From assembly GCA_963784065.1 (NCBI GenBank), contig CAWAQA010000003.1, forward strand, positions 310,001 through 374,000: a DNA stretch of 64,000 nt, given 5' to 3'. Positions within the stretch are counted from its first letter, which is position 1. Each line of letters opens with the position of its first letter. Position numbers and translations under genes: made by a program. Positions 50,020 to 59,135 of this stretch are shown one piece after another. The DNA comes from CAWAQA01 sp963784065 (GTDB lineage Bacteria; Acidobacteriota; Vicinamibacteria; Vicinamibacterales; UBA2999). The notes beneath the pieces were generated by a model that saw nothing but the letters and a program-made list of their open reading frames with translations, made no database searches and was not told the origin of the DNA.

Positions 50020-50342
50020 TCAGATCCTCATCTCGCCAGGCCCGAAGACCGGCGCCACGTGCGTCGTAGTGTGCGTATCGTCGCAAGACGCACCTTCAGG
50101 TCCGCCCATTCACTTAGGGCGATGTCCCGCATCATCGCCGCGGGTTACTCACAAAATCTGTTGAAAACCCTGTGGAAAAGGCTGTTCCGAATGCGTGGAT
50201 CGCGCGCGAATCCGAGCATTCTAGCTTTTTGCACCATCGTAGTGCGGCTGTCACACCGCCGACGCGCGCCCACCTCGACGGCAGTCGGAGATTATACTTG
50301 GCGATTGTCGTCAACCACACTGACACGGGATGGATACAGCCA
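50020..50342. other. Divergent gap between mdh and serA
   Basis: This 323 bp region carries a partial REP (GACGCACCTTCAGGTCCGCC, 50087-50106) and an AT-richer stretch (50145-50185, CTGTTGAAAACCCTGTGGAA). A TATACT (50293-50298) lies 45 bp before the serA start and may be a -10 box, but no good -35 accompanies it. Promoters for both divergent genes should lie here. The TGTGGAAAA sequence resembles a DnaA box but is single, so I do not call an origin. Confidence 0.45.
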
Positions 50343-51920
50343 TTGAAAATCGTCGTCGCTGACGACGTTCCGGCGTCCGCGCTCGATCTGCTGCGCGCGG
50401 AAGGCTGGGACGTCGACGCCCGCACCGGCCGGGCACCCGACCAACTCGCCGTCGACCTCCAGGATGCGGATGCCATCGTCGTCCGCAGCGCCACAAGAGT
50501 CACCGCACCACTGATAGCCGCTGCACCGAAGCTGCGCGTGATCGCGCGCGCCGGCACCGGTGTCGACAACGTGGACGTCGCCGCCGCCAGCGCCCGCGGC
50601 ATCGTCGTCATGAATGCGCCTGGCGCGAACAGCATCTCGGTGGCCGAACTGGCCGTCGGCCTCATCCTCGCGATGGCACGCCACCTGCCCGCCGCCGACG
50701 CCGCGATGAAACAGGGAAAGTGGGAGAAGAAGAAATTTCTCGGCGAGGAAGTGCGGGAGAAGACGCTGGGTCTCGCCGGCCTCGGCCGTATCGGGCAGGA
50801 AGTCGCGCGTCGGGCCGCGGGGTTCGGCATGCGGATCATCGCCCACGATCCCTTCATCTCCGAGCACGTGGCCGCCGACCTCGGGGTCGAACTGGTCTCG
50901 CTCGACGATGTGTTCGCGCGCTCCGACTACGTGTCGCTGCACATGCCGTCCAACGACAAGACACGAAAGATCGTGAATGCGGAGCGGCTGGCCCGCTCGA
51001 AGAAAGGGATTCGCATCGTCAACACGGCACGCGGCGATCTCATCGACGAGAAGGCGCTGGCCGACGCCATCGAAGCCGGCCACGTGGGCGGCGCCGCGCT
51101 CGATGTCTTCGAGACGGAGCCGACCGTGGACCAACGGCTGCAGATGCTGCCGCAGGTCGTGGCGACGCCGCACATTGCCGCCTCGACGCGCGAGGGGCAG
51201 GAGCTGGTGGGCGTGGAAACCGCCGCCGCGCTGCGCGACTTCCTGCGCGACGGCATCATCCGGAACGCCGTGAATTTTCCGTCGGTCTCGGCCGAGGAAT
51301 TCAGCCGGCTGCGACCGTTCATCGAGCTCGGCGAACGTCTGGGCGCCTTCCTCGCGCAGATGAACGACAGCCGCGCGCACGAGCTCGGCGTCCGCTACTA
51401 CGGTGACCTGGCCGGCGGCCGGAACGACATGATCGTCAACGCCGTGCTCGTCGGCCTGTTCAAGCCGATCCTGTCCTCGGGCGTGACGCTCGTCAACGCA
51501 CGGAACGTGGCCAGCGATCGCGGGATCGAGATCGTCGAGTCGCGGAGCTCCCGGTCCAGGAACTACACGAGCCTGCTCTCGGTGAAGCTGTATACGAGCG
51601 ACGGTGAACGATGGGTGGAAGGCGCGGTCTTCGAGAAGACCTCCCCGCGCGTCGTGCTCGTTGACGGCGTTGCGGTCGAAGCGCCGCTGGAAGGGACGAT
51701 GATCGTCGTCTGCAACAACGATCAGCCGGGCGTCATCGGCGAGGTGGGAACGATTCTCGGCCGCCACGGCCTCAACATCGCCAACTTTGCGCTCGGCCGC
51801 GACGGCCAGCGGGCAGTGGGCGTCGTCAACGTCGACGAGACGTCGCCGATTCCCGAGGCGGTGTTGACGGATATCCGGAAAGTACAGGCGATCCGCGAAG
51901 CGCGGATCGTCAGGGTGTAG
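50343..51920 (+). CDS. serA: D-3-phosphoglycerate dehydrogenase
   Basis: 525 residues from a TTG at 50343 (MKIVVADDVPASALDLLRAE), the long three-domain form. The 2-hydroxyacid dehydrogenase core shows RAGTGVDNVDVAAASARGIV, the NAD motif LGLAGLGRIGQEVARRAAG, the catalytic Arg in IVNTARGDLIDEKAL, the Glu and the His of VVATPHIAASTREGQ. Residues ~320-440 are the allosteric-substrate-binding domain and ~450-525 an ACT domain (MIVVCNNDQPGVIGEVGTIL). First enzyme of serine synthesis, probably serine-regulated. Frame intact, with an open extension upstream not used. Confidence 0.95.
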   Translation: MKIVVADDVPASALDLLRAEGWDVDARTGRAPDQLAVDLQDADAIVVRSATRVTAPLIAAAPKLRVIARAGTGVDNVDVAAASARGIVVMNAPGANSISVAELAVGLILAMARHLPAADAAMKQGKWEKKKFLGEEVREKTLGLAGLGRIGQEVARRAAGFGMRIIAHDPFISEHVAADLGVELVSLDDVFARSDYVSLHMPSNDKTRKIVNAERLARSKKGIRIVNTARGDLIDEKALADAIEAGHVGGAALDVFETEPTVDQRLQMLPQVVATPHIAASTREGQELVGVETAAALRDFLRDGIIRNAVNFPSVSAEEFSRLRPFIELGERLGAFLAQMNDSRAHELGVRYYGDLAGGRNDMIVNAVLVGLFKPILSSGVTLVNARNVASDRGIEIVESRSSRSRNYTSLLSVKLYTSDGERWVEGAVFEKTSPRVVLVDGVAVEAPLEGTMIVVCNNDQPGVIGEVGTILGRHGLNIANFALGRDGQRAVGVVNVDETSPIPEAVLTDIRKVQAIREARIVRV

Positions 51921-51930
51921 CTCACGAGGC

Positions 51931-51980
51931 CGGGCAGCTCGCAGCGGGCAGTGATTCTGCCGACTGCCGGCTGCCACTCC
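51931..51980. repeat. GGCAGCC-heptamer inverted element with short loop
   Basis: Left arm 51931-51953 (CGGGCAGCTCGCAGCGGGCA...) and right arm 51958-51980 (CTGCCGACTGCCGGCTGCCA...) are separated by only 4 bp. It lies between convergent serA and the GspC/PilP-like gene, where it could terminate both. Confidence 0.78.
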
Positions 51981-51983
51981 CGT

Positions 51984-52523
51984 CTATTTCTTCAGCGTCA
52001 GCCTGACTGGCGTCCCATCTGACAGCGTCACCAATTCCACCGCCTCGTCCTCGACAGCGGTCACGCGGAACCTGCCGAGGACGTCGTCGCCGGGGCGCGC
52101 GAGGATGACGCCGGAGAACGAGCTGAGGATTGCCGTGCGAACGATCTCGGTTCCCTCTTGATCGGCGGCGATGCCGGCCAATCTCAGCGGCAGCGGAGGC
52201 GGAGAGTTCGGTTCAAGCGCCGGCGGCGGAGGGATGGCCACGACCTCGCTTGATGTCGCCTGTGGAGCGGGCTTCGGGGAGAACCGGAACAGATTCCGCC
52301 CCGGCTCGCGATACAGCGCCTCCTGCTGAAGCCGCGCCTGCAGGCGGTTCGCCTGCTCCTCGATCTCCGATGCGGCAGCGGCGGCGGCCGCGGCTTCGCG
52401 CGGCTGCGGGGGCGGCACGCTGCCGGGCATGCGCGACGGCAGGGAAGCCACGAACCACATCGAAAGCACCCCTGCGCCCGACATGACGATGTACGACTTC
52501 CAGGTCATCGGATAATCACGCAC
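51984..52523 (-). CDS. GspC/PilP-like inner-membrane protein
   Basis: 179 residues. A single N-terminal membrane segment (SYIVMSGAGVLSMWFVASLP) is followed by a Pro/Ala-rich linker with a coiled-coil-like stretch (SEIEEQANRLQARLQQEALY). The block YREPGRNLFRFSPKPAP then precedes a small beta domain LPLRLAGIAADQEGTEIVRT, ending VEDEAVELVTLSDGTPVRLT. This resembles the homology region of type II secretion GspC and type IV pilus PilP proteins. No pilus or secretion genes are near, so its partners are unknown. Confidence 0.6.
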   Translation of the reverse strand: MRDYPMTWKSYIVMSGAGVLSMWFVASLPSRMPGSVPPPQPREAAAAAAAASEIEEQANRLQARLQQEALYREPGRNLFRFSPKPAPQATSSEVVAIPPPPALEPNSPPPLPLRLAGIAADQEGTEIVRTAILSSFSGVILARPGDDVLGRFRVTAVEDEAVELVTLSDGTPVRLTLKK

Positions 52524-52533
52524 ATCCTAACAC

Positions 52534-52612
52534 TTCGGTCTACGGTCTACCGTCTCCGTCTACGGTGGGAACCAGCCACGTGCGACTGAAGACCGGAGAC
52601 CGGAGACCGTAG
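52534..52612. repeat. GGTCTCC-heptamer inverted element with conserved loop (copy D3)
   Basis: Left arm 52534-52566 (TTCGGTCTACGGTCTACCGT...) and right arm 52587-52612 (GAAGACCGGAGACCGGAGAC...) pair in inverted orientation. The loop GGGAACCAGCCACGTGCGAC resembles those of D1 (GGCAATCAGCCGGTCCCTAC) and D2. It lies between the divergent GspC-like and kdsB genes. Confidence 0.85.
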
Positions 52613-52658
52613 CGGAAACCGGCGCCGGAGCCGCCGTGCCCCCATGCTATGATTCGAC

Positions 52659-53435
52659 GTGCACCCTGTAACGTTCCGAAATCCTTTCGAACGAACGTCA
52701 CAGACCCTTCGCATCGTCGCCGTCATCCCCGCCCGTTACGACTCGACGCGCCTCCCCGGAAAGCCGCTGGCCGACATCGCCGGCCACCCGATGATCGAAC
52801 ACGTCTATCGCCGCACGGCCGACGCGCGCGGCGTTGACGCCGTGGTCGTCGCCACCGACGACGAGCGGATCGCAGCCGCCGTCGAGCGGTTCGGCGGCTG
52901 TGTACGAATGACGCGTCGCACGCATCGGACGGGCACCGACCGTATTGCCGAGATTGCGCCGGAGATCGACTGCGAGATCCTCATCAACGTCCAGGGTGAC
53001 CTGCCCTTGATCGAGCCTGGCAAGATCGAGGAAGTGGTCAGCCCGCTCGTTGCCGATTCCGCGCTCGACATGTCTACGTTGCGCAAGGCCATCACGGATG
53101 CATCGGACTACTCCAACCCGCACGTGGTGAAGGTCGTGGTCGACCGCAACGGCGACGCCCTCTACTTTTCCCGCTCCCCCATCCCCTTCGTCCGGGGATC
53201 CGGGACCTCATTCAAGCACATCGGGCTGTACGCGTACCGCCGCCAGTTCGTGCAACTCTTCGCCGGACTGCCGCAGACGCCGCTCGAGCTCGCCGAATCG
53301 CTCGAGCAACTGCGGGCGCTGGAGCACGGATTCCGCATCCGCGCGGTTGAAACCTGTTTCGAATCCATCGAGGTGGACACACCCGAGGACCTGGAGCGCG
53401 TGCGCCGCCACATGGCGCTGACCGCGCGGACATGA
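52659..53435 (+). CDS. kdsB: 3-deoxy-manno-octulosonate cytidylyltransferase
   Basis: 258 residues; the start MHPVTFRNPFERTSQTLRIV may be ~18 residues longer than the family. Nucleotidyltransferase fold: VAVIPARYDSTRLPGKPLAD, VVVATDDERIAAAVERFGG, MTRRTHRTGTDRIAE, ILINVQGDLPLIEPGKIEEV and YFSRSPIPFVRG. Activates Kdo as CMP-Kdo for LPS inner core. It is followed by pyrG 6 bp downstream, a functionally sensible pair since pyrG makes the CTP used here. Confidence 0.96.
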   Translation: MHPVTFRNPFERTSQTLRIVAVIPARYDSTRLPGKPLADIAGHPMIEHVYRRTADARGVDAVVVATDDERIAAAVERFGGCVRMTRRTHRTGTDRIAEIAPEIDCEILINVQGDLPLIEPGKIEEVVSPLVADSALDMSTLRKAITDASDYSNPHVVKVVVDRNGDALYFSRSPIPFVRGSGTSFKHIGLYAYRRQFVQLFAGLPQTPLELAESLEQLRALEHGFRIRAVETCFESIEVDTPEDLERVRRHMALTART

Positions 53436-53441
53436 GGTGGC

Positions 53442-55100
53442 ATGACGCAGCGACCTGACGGACGTCCGGTGAAATACATCTTCGTGACCGGTGGTGTGGT
53501 GTCGTCCCTGGGCAAGGGCCTGGCCGCGGCGTCGATTGGCCGGCTGCTGGAAGACCACGGCTACAAAGTGGCGCTTCAGAAGTTCGATCCGTATATCAAC
53601 GTCGATCCCGGCACGATGAGCCCGTACCAGCATGGCGAGGTGTACGTCACCGATGACGGCGCGGAGACGGACCTCGACCTGGGGCACTACGAGCGGTTCA
53701 CGAGCATGGTCGCCAGCCGCAACAGCAACTGGACGACCGGCAAGATCTACCTTTCCGTGATCCAGAAGGAACGGCGCGGCGACTACCTGGGGCGCACGGT
53801 GCAGGTCATTCCCCACATCACGAACGAGATCAAGGACGCCATCCGCAGCGCCAGCCGCGACGTGGACGTCGTGCTCGTCGAAATCGGGGGAACCGTCGGC
53901 GACATCGAGAGCATGCCGTTCCTCGAGGCCATCCGGCAGTTCCGCCTCGACGTCGGCCGCGACAACACGATCTATATCCACCTGACGCTGGTGCCGTTCA
54001 TCGGCACGGCGGGCGAGCTCAAGACGAAACCGACGCAGCACAGCGTCCGCGACCTGCGGTCGATCGGCATCCAGCCGGACATCCTGCTCTGCCGCACGGA
54101 TCGGTTCCTGGATGTGGACATCAAGCGCAAGATCGCCCTCTTCTGCGACGTCAACGAAGAGGCGGTCATCACCGCGAAGGACGTGGACACGATCTACGAG
54201 GTGCCGCTCGTGCTGAAGGCGGAAGGCCTCGACCAGATCATCCTGAAACAGCTCGGCCTTCCGATGACCCAGGCGCACACCGAAGCGTGGGAAGAGCTCG
54301 TCGATCGGATCAAGAACCCGATCGACGACCTGACGATCCACGTGGTCGGCAAGTACACGGGATACGAGGATTCCTACAAGAGCCTGAACGAAGCCGTGTT
54401 CCACGGCGGCTTCGCGCATCGCCTCCGGGTGAAGCTGAACTGGGTCGAGGCTGAAGCGCTCGAGAAGGAAGGGGGCCTCGACGCCCTCGAAGGGGCGCAC
54501 GGCATTCTCGTCCCGGGGGGGTTCGGCTCACGCGGCACGCGCGGCATGATGAAGGCCGCCGAGTACTCGCGCGCGCACGGGGTCCCGTTCTTCGGGATCT
54601 GCTACGGCTTCCAGTGGGCCACGGTTGAGTTCGCGCGCAACGTCTGCGGCCTCGAGGGCGCCGATTCCACCGAGGTGGACGAGAATGCGCCGCACAAGGT
54701 GATCTACAAGCTGCGCGACCTGCTCGGCGTGGACGAGCTCGGCGGCACGATGCGGCTGGGCCGCTATGCCTGCGAGCTCGCACCCGGCTCAGTGGCAGAG
54801 CGTATCTATCGGGCGTCGCTCATTCACGAGCGGCATCGTCACCGCTTCGAGTTCAACTGCCTGTACGAGCCGTCTCTCAGCGAACGAGGGATGAAGGTCT
54901 CCGGCCGTTCGCCCGACGGCAAGTTCGTGGAGATCGCGGAGCTGCCGACGCACCCGTGGTTCCTGGCCGTCCAGTTCCACCCCGAGTTCCAGTCGCGGCC
55001 GCTCACGCCGCACCCGCTGTTCGCGAGCTTCGTCGAGGCCGCCCACCGGCACAAGACGGGCCAGCTGGATACCGCCAACATGGCAGCAGTCACCCGCTAG
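53442..55100 (+). CDS. pyrG: CTP synthase
   Basis: 552 residues. Starts with KYIFVTGGVVSSLGKGLAAA after a short tail. The synthetase domain has the ATP/UTP loops (QKFDPYINVDPGTMSPYQHG, DDGAETDLDLGHYERFT) and IEIGGTVGDIES-type sequence (EIGGTVGDIESMPFLEAIRQ). The glutaminase domain has LVPGGFGSRG, the nucleophile Cys in PFFGICYGFQ, and VQFHPEF. Converts UTP to CTP. Lies between kdsB and kdsA. Frame intact. Confidence 0.97.
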   Translation: MTQRPDGRPVKYIFVTGGVVSSLGKGLAAASIGRLLEDHGYKVALQKFDPYINVDPGTMSPYQHGEVYVTDDGAETDLDLGHYERFTSMVASRNSNWTTGKIYLSVIQKERRGDYLGRTVQVIPHITNEIKDAIRSASRDVDVVLVEIGGTVGDIESMPFLEAIRQFRLDVGRDNTIYIHLTLVPFIGTAGELKTKPTQHSVRDLRSIGIQPDILLCRTDRFLDVDIKRKIALFCDVNEEAVITAKDVDTIYEVPLVLKAEGLDQIILKQLGLPMTQAHTEAWEELVDRIKNPIDDLTIHVVGKYTGYEDSYKSLNEAVFHGGFAHRLRVKLNWVEAEALEKEGGLDALEGAHGILVPGGFGSRGTRGMMKAAEYSRAHGVPFFGICYGFQWATVEFARNVCGLEGADSTEVDENAPHKVIYKLRDLLGVDELGGTMRLGRYACELAPGSVAERIYRASLIHERHRHRFEFNCLYEPSLSERGMKVSGRSPDGKFVEIAELPTHPWFLAVQFHPEFQSRPLTPHPLFASFVEAAHRHKTGQLDTANMAAVTR

Positions 55101-55104
55101 TCCC

Positions 55105-55275
55105 GGAATCGCTTGGTCGTGATCGTCGCTCAGGTGAAGCCGTGTCCAGGGATACGGTCCGCCAGTGGAGCGTCCTTGTGATTTCTACAGCGGGCCGCCC
55201 GTTGGTTGGCCCGCGACATTGATGTCGAAAGGCTGTCGTGGGCACTACAGGTTCAGTTGATACAGTCCACTAGAA
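55105..55275. repeat. CTAGTGGACxGTATCAACTGA element, copy 2
   Basis: The right part (about 55160-55275) matches copy 1 at 8692-8814: CCAGTGGAGC, a GCGGGCCGCC/GGCCCGC hairpin and the end CAGTTGATACAGTCCACTAG. It fills most of the 182 bp pyrG-kdsA gap. A ribosome site AGGA for kdsA follows directly. Confidence 0.68.
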
Positions 55276-55282
55276 TAGGACC

Positions 55283-56122
55283 GTGAAACCGGTCCAGGTC
55301 GGCTCCTTCTCCGTCGGCGGCGGGCACCCGCTCGCCTTCATCCTGGGCCCGTGTGTCATCGAGAGCCCGCAGCACGCGCTCGAGACGGCGGCCGAGATCA
55401 GGGAGATCGCGGCACGGTGCGCCGTGCCGGTCATCTTCAAGGCGTCCTACGACAAGGCCAACCGGACGTCGCGGACGTCGTTCCGCGGTCCCGGCCTGGA
55501 GGCCGGGCTCGCCACCCTTGGCGAGATCCGGAACCGGACCGGGCTGCCGGTGCTCACCGACATCCACGAGCCTGCGCACGCGGCGGCAGCGGCGGCGGTC
55601 GTAGACGTCCTCCAGATCCCGGCGTTCCTGTCGCGGCAGACCGATCTCCTCGTGGCGGCCGCGCGCACCGGCAAGGCGGTGAACGTGAAGAAGGGCCAGT
55701 TCCTGGCGCCGAACGACATGAAGCACGTCATCGCGAAAGTCACCGCGGAAGGCAACCCGTCCGTGCTGGTCACCGAGCGCGGCGTCAGCTTCGGCTACAA
55801 CAACCTCGTGGTGGACATGCGCGCGTTTCCCATGCTGCGCGCGCTCGGCTACCCCGTCGTGTTCGACGTCACGCACAGCCTGCAGCTGCCTGGCGCCGGC
55901 GACGGCGTGACCGCCGGCCTCGCGGAGTACATCGAGCCGCTCGCCTCCGCCGGCGTGGCCGCGGGCATCGACGCGGTGTTCATGGAAGTGCACCAGGAGC
56001 CCGCGCGGGCCAGAAGCGATGCGGCCAACGCGCTGCGTCTCGACGCGCTCGAGCCGCTCATCATGAAGCTGAAACGGGTGGATGCCGCGGCCCGGGATCG
56101 GGTCGGAGCAGCGCGATCATGA
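55283..56122 (+). CDS. kdsA: 3-deoxy-D-manno-octulosonate 8-phosphate synthase
   Basis: 279 residues from the GTG at 55283. TIM-barrel enzyme condensing PEP with arabinose-5-phosphate. Blocks: FILGPCVIESPQHALETAAE, the SYDKANRTS substrate loop, RGPGLEAGLATLGEIRN, VLTDIHEP, LQIPAFLSRQTDLLVAAART, NVKKGQFLAPNDMKHVIAKV, and VFDVTHSLQLPGAGDG. The FLAPNDM block and the metal-ligand Cys position (GPCV) mark the metal-dependent or near-metal class; exact class uncertain. Overlaps kdsD by 4 bp (ATGA). Confidence 0.96.
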   Translation: MKPVQVGSFSVGGGHPLAFILGPCVIESPQHALETAAEIREIAARCAVPVIFKASYDKANRTSRTSFRGPGLEAGLATLGEIRNRTGLPVLTDIHEPAHAAAAAAVVDVLQIPAFLSRQTDLLVAAARTGKAVNVKKGQFLAPNDMKHVIAKVTAEGNPSVLVTERGVSFGYNNLVVDMRAFPMLRALGYPVVFDVTHSLQLPGAGDGVTAGLAEYIEPLASAGVAAGIDAVFMEVHQEPARARSDAANALRLDALEPLIMKLKRVDAAARDRVGAARS

Positions 56123-57093
56123 CCAAGCTGACGACGGTGGATCTCGCCCGCGCCCGCGAGGTGCTCGAGACAGAAGCGGCCGCGATCCTCGCGCTCGTCG
56201 ATCGCCTCGATCACCGCTTCGAGCAGGCGGTGCGCCTCATCCTCGAGTGCCGCGGGCGCGTGATCGTCACCGGCATGGGCAAGTCGGGCATCATCTGCCG
56301 CAAGATCGCCGCCACGCTCGCGAGCACCGGCACGCCGGCCTTCTTCCTCCATCCGGCCGAAGCGATTCACGGCGACCTTGGCGTCATCCAGTCCGACGAC
56401 GTCGTCGTGGCGCTCTCGCGCAGCGGCGAGACCGACGAGATCCTGCGCCTGCTGGAGACGATCAAGCGGCTCGGTGCGCGACTGATCGCCATCACCGGCG
56501 ACTGCCGGTCCACCCTCGGCAAGGCGGCCGACGTCGCGCTCGATTGCGGCGTGTCGAAGGAGGCGTGCCCGCTGAACCTCGTGCCCACGGCGAGCACCAC
56601 GGCCGCGCTCGCCCTCGGCGATGCGCTCGCCATGACGCTGCTCGTGGCAAAGGGTTTCCGCCAGGAGGACTTCGCCAACCTGCATCCGGGCGGCAAACTG
56701 GGCAAGCGGCTCATGCGCGTCGAGCAGTTGATGGCCGCGGGCGCCGAGGTGCCGATCGTCGGCAGCGACACCCGGATGCACGACGTGATGTACGAGATGT
56801 CCGGCAAGGGTCTCGGGATGACCTGCGTCGTCGACGGCGGGCAGCGGCTGATCGGCATCATCACGGACGGCGACCTGCGCCGGCACATGATCAACGGCCC
56901 CAACTTCCTCGAACGCTCCGCCGCCGACGTGATGACGCGCAATCCGGTGACCGTCCGCCGCGATACGCTGGCGGCCGAAGCGCTGCACGTCCTCGAGCAG
57001 CGCAAGATCACGTCGATCGTCGTGGTGGACGAGCGCGAGGAAGTCCAGGGCGTGGTGCACTTGCACGACCTCTGGCGCACTGAGATGGTGTAG
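56119..57093 (+). CDS. kdsD: Arabinose-5-phosphate isomerase
   Basis: 324 residues. SIS sugar-isomerase domain (VIVTGMGKSGIICRKIAATL, FFLHPAEAIHGDLGVIQ, VALSRSGETDEILRLLE) followed by two CBS domains (IVGSDTRMHDVMYEMSGKGL, VMTRNPVTVRRDTLAAEALH). Makes arabinose-5-phosphate from ribulose-5-phosphate for KdsA, whose gene it overlaps. The order kdsB-pyrG-kdsA-kdsD gives the whole CMP-Kdo route except the KdsC phosphatase, not seen here. Frame intact. Confidence 0.96.
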   Translation: MTKLTTVDLARAREVLETEAAAILALVDRLDHRFEQAVRLILECRGRVIVTGMGKSGIICRKIAATLASTGTPAFFLHPAEAIHGDLGVIQSDDVVVALSRSGETDEILRLLETIKRLGARLIAITGDCRSTLGKAADVALDCGVSKEACPLNLVPTASTTAALALGDALAMTLLVAKGFRQEDFANLHPGGKLGKRLMRVEQLMAAGAEVPIVGSDTRMHDVMYEMSGKGLGMTCVVDGGQRLIGIITDGDLRRHMINGPNFLERSAADVMTRNPVTVRRDTLAAEALHVLEQRKITSIVVVDEREEVQGVVHLHDLWRTEMV

Positions 57094-57220
57094 CGGCAGC
57101 CGGCAGCTGGCAGCCGGCCGTGAGTCTTATGCGGCCCAACGGAGTAATCATCGTCGCGCCTTCAGTCGCTCGTGGCGCCCCACGTTTGCCGCCAGCTGCC
57201 AGCTGCCCGCTGCCGGCTCC
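57092..57220. repeat. GGCAGCC-heptamer inverted element
   Basis: Left arm 57092-57118 (AGCGGCAGCCGGCAGCTGGC...) and right arm 57189-57220 (CCGCCAGCTGCCAGCTGCCC...) flank a 70 bp loop between kdsD and lapB. Confidence 0.8.
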
Positions 57221-57235
57221 ATTCGAAGGTCTCCC

Positions 57236-58724
57236 GTGACCACCGAGATCTATCTCGTCGCGGTGCTCGTGGCGCTTCTCGCCGGGCTGGCCGTCGGCAA
57301 GGCGTGGGAGCGGTACAAGCTGCGGGACGGGCGGTGGATCGATCGCCGCCGCCTCCGGGAAACGCCGCACTACATGCTCGGCCTGAACTTCCTCGTGGAC
57401 AACCAGGTGGACCAGGCCATCGAGGAGCTCACGCAGGCGGCCAGCACCGGCACCGACGCGCTCGAGATCCAGATGATCCTCGGCAACCTGTATCGCCAGA
57501 AGGGACAGGTCGGCCGCGCGATCAACGTGCACCAGTCGCTGCTGCAGCGGCCCGACCTGACGAAACTGGAGCACGCGTACGTGTTGCTCTGTCTCGGCCT
57601 CGATTTTCGCCACGGCGGGTTCATCGACCGCGCGCTCGAGGCGTTTCAGGAGGTCGTCCTCCTCGATCCGAAGAACCGCTACGCCTTCGTCAACCTGCAG
57701 AAGCTGTACGAGGAGCAGCACCAGTGGCCGGAGGCGCTGCACGTGCGCGAGCAGATCGCGCGCATCGACGGAGGACGCAAGCCGGAAAACCAGCAGATCC
57801 TCGGCTTCCTGCGCACGGAGATCGGCGCGGGGCAGGCACGCGGCGGCGATACGGCCGCTGCGGCGCGCACCTACGCGGAAGCGATCGACGTGGACAACGG
57901 CATCGCGCCCGCGTATCTGAACCTCGGCGACATTCACGAGCGGCAGGGCAACCTGCCCGAAGCCATCGGCACGTGGGAGCAGCTCGTCGAGGTCGGCGCC
58001 GGACCGCGCCTACCTCGCCTTCGACCGCCTCGAGCGCGCGTATCGCACGTCAGGCACGCCGCGGCGCTTCGCTGATATATGCCAGCAGGTGATCGGCCGC
58101 AACCCGCAGGACTGGCGGGCGCGCCTGGCCCTTTCGCGACACCACGTGGCCGCCGGCCAGCATCGCACCGCGTTCGGCCTGCTGCTCGACGCGCTCCCGC
58201 ACAATCCGCACGGGCTCGCCATCCATCAGGAAGCCTGGCAGGTGCTCTCGTCGCTCGGCCTCGATCCGACCCTCGTTCGCCGCTACATGGAGCTGACGCG
58301 CGAGGCGGTCTTCTATCTCGATCCGCACGTGTGCCGGCGCTGCCGATATCGAAGCACGGAGCTGCTGTGGCAGTGCCCGCAGTGCCACGAATGGAATACG
58401 TTCGTCGAGGAGCGAATGGCGCCAGCCAAAGACGCGGTCCTGGCGGATGCGCTCCAGGAGCCTAGAGCTCCGGACTCCGGGCTCCGGGCTCCAGGCTCCA
58501 CGTGGCAGGGTGAAAGGCGCAGCGACATTCACCCCGTTGTGGCGATCACAGGCACGGCCCGAAGCCCGAAGCCCGGAGTCCGGAGCCCGGAGCCCGTCTA
58601 TCGCCGCGCTGGATCATTCGCGGCGTCGACGTACGTCGTCGACGACGGCCCGTATCCGGTGATCTGGATGACGACTTCGTCCTTCGTCATGGCGAAGTGG
58701 TCGACGCCGCCGGGTTCGGTGTAG
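57236..58724 (+). CDS. lapB: Lipopolysaccharide assembly protein B (one frame change; repeat-derived tail)
   Basis: The start MTTEIYLVAVLVALLAGLAV gives an N-terminal membrane anchor. TPR-type helices follow (NFLVDNQVDQAIEELTQAAS, KLYEEQHQWPEALHVREQIA), then a C-terminal rubredoxin-like site CRRCRYRSTELLWQCPQCHE. This is the LapB/YciM architecture: it controls LpxC and LPS synthesis, which fits the kds neighbours. The frame breaks near 58003, where GTCGGCGCCGGACCG needs one base fewer. Beyond WNTFVEERM the open frame continues ~100 residues through a heptamer element (58467-58597) and 127 bp antisense into the cupin gene. Those residues have no family counterpart; the true end may be earlier. 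Confidence 0.88.
58467..58597. repeat. GGGCTCC-heptamer inverted element at the lapB 3' end
   Basis: Left arm 58467-58499 (GCTCCGGACTCCGGGCTCCG...) and right arm 58556-58597 (...GCCCGAAGCCCGAAGCCC...) enclose a ~57 bp loop. It lies between the conserved end of lapB and the convergent cupin gene. Confidence 0.82.
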
Positions 58725-59077
58725 AAGGTGCCCGCCGGCAGCGCTTTCAGCGCCTTTTCGTCGAACTGCTTGCCGTACGCGAAATACCACGTCCCGGATA
58801 CGACGATGGCGGAGCGGTTGTCACGATGTGAATGCGCCTGGATCTTCATGCCGGGCGCCGCTTTCAGCCGGATGGTATAGAGGCCGGGCTGCGCGGGATT
58901 GCCTGCCAGGACGACCGTCTGTATCCCTGACGCGCCTGAGGTGCCGACCCCGCCTGTCGTATTCGCAGGCCACTTGACGTCCGCCGGCGTCACGATCGTC
59001 CCCTGCTGCGCCTGCGCGGCCGGGGCGAGCATCGCGACCGCGGCAAGAGCGACGAGTGCGCCGATGTTGCTGAACAT
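58598..59077 (-). CDS. Exported cupin-domain protein
   Basis: 159 residues. Signal peptide MFSNIGALVALAAVAMLAPA, then a cupin barrel. Motif 1 is PGMKIQAHSHRDNRSAIVVS, with the metal His pair HSH, and motif 2 region PAGTFYTEPGGVDHFAM carries the Glu/His positions. The family is a small secreted DUF4437-like cupin of unknown function. Its 3' part overlaps the open frame of lapB on the other strand. No operon partner; dnaE2 ends 58 bp before its start on the same strand. Confidence 0.83.
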   Translation of the reverse strand: MFSNIGALVALAAVAMLAPAAQAQQGTIVTPADVKWPANTTGGVGTSGASGIQTVVLAGNPAQPGLYTIRLKAAPGMKIQAHSHRDNRSAIVVSGTWYFAYGKQFDEKALKALPAGTFYTEPGGVDHFAMTKDEVVIQITGYGPSSTTYVDAANDPARR

Positions 59078-59135
59078 GCCGCAGAATTCTACTCCGGAGC
59101 TTGCCTGTGTTCGGCTTTCGAGCGAGCTGCGGATT

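Noticed and set aside
50145..50185. Possible replication origin or DnaA-box cluster (TGTTGAAAA, TGTGGAAAA)
   Set aside because: Only one or two weak matches, and no dnaA, dnaN or gyrB gene nearby.
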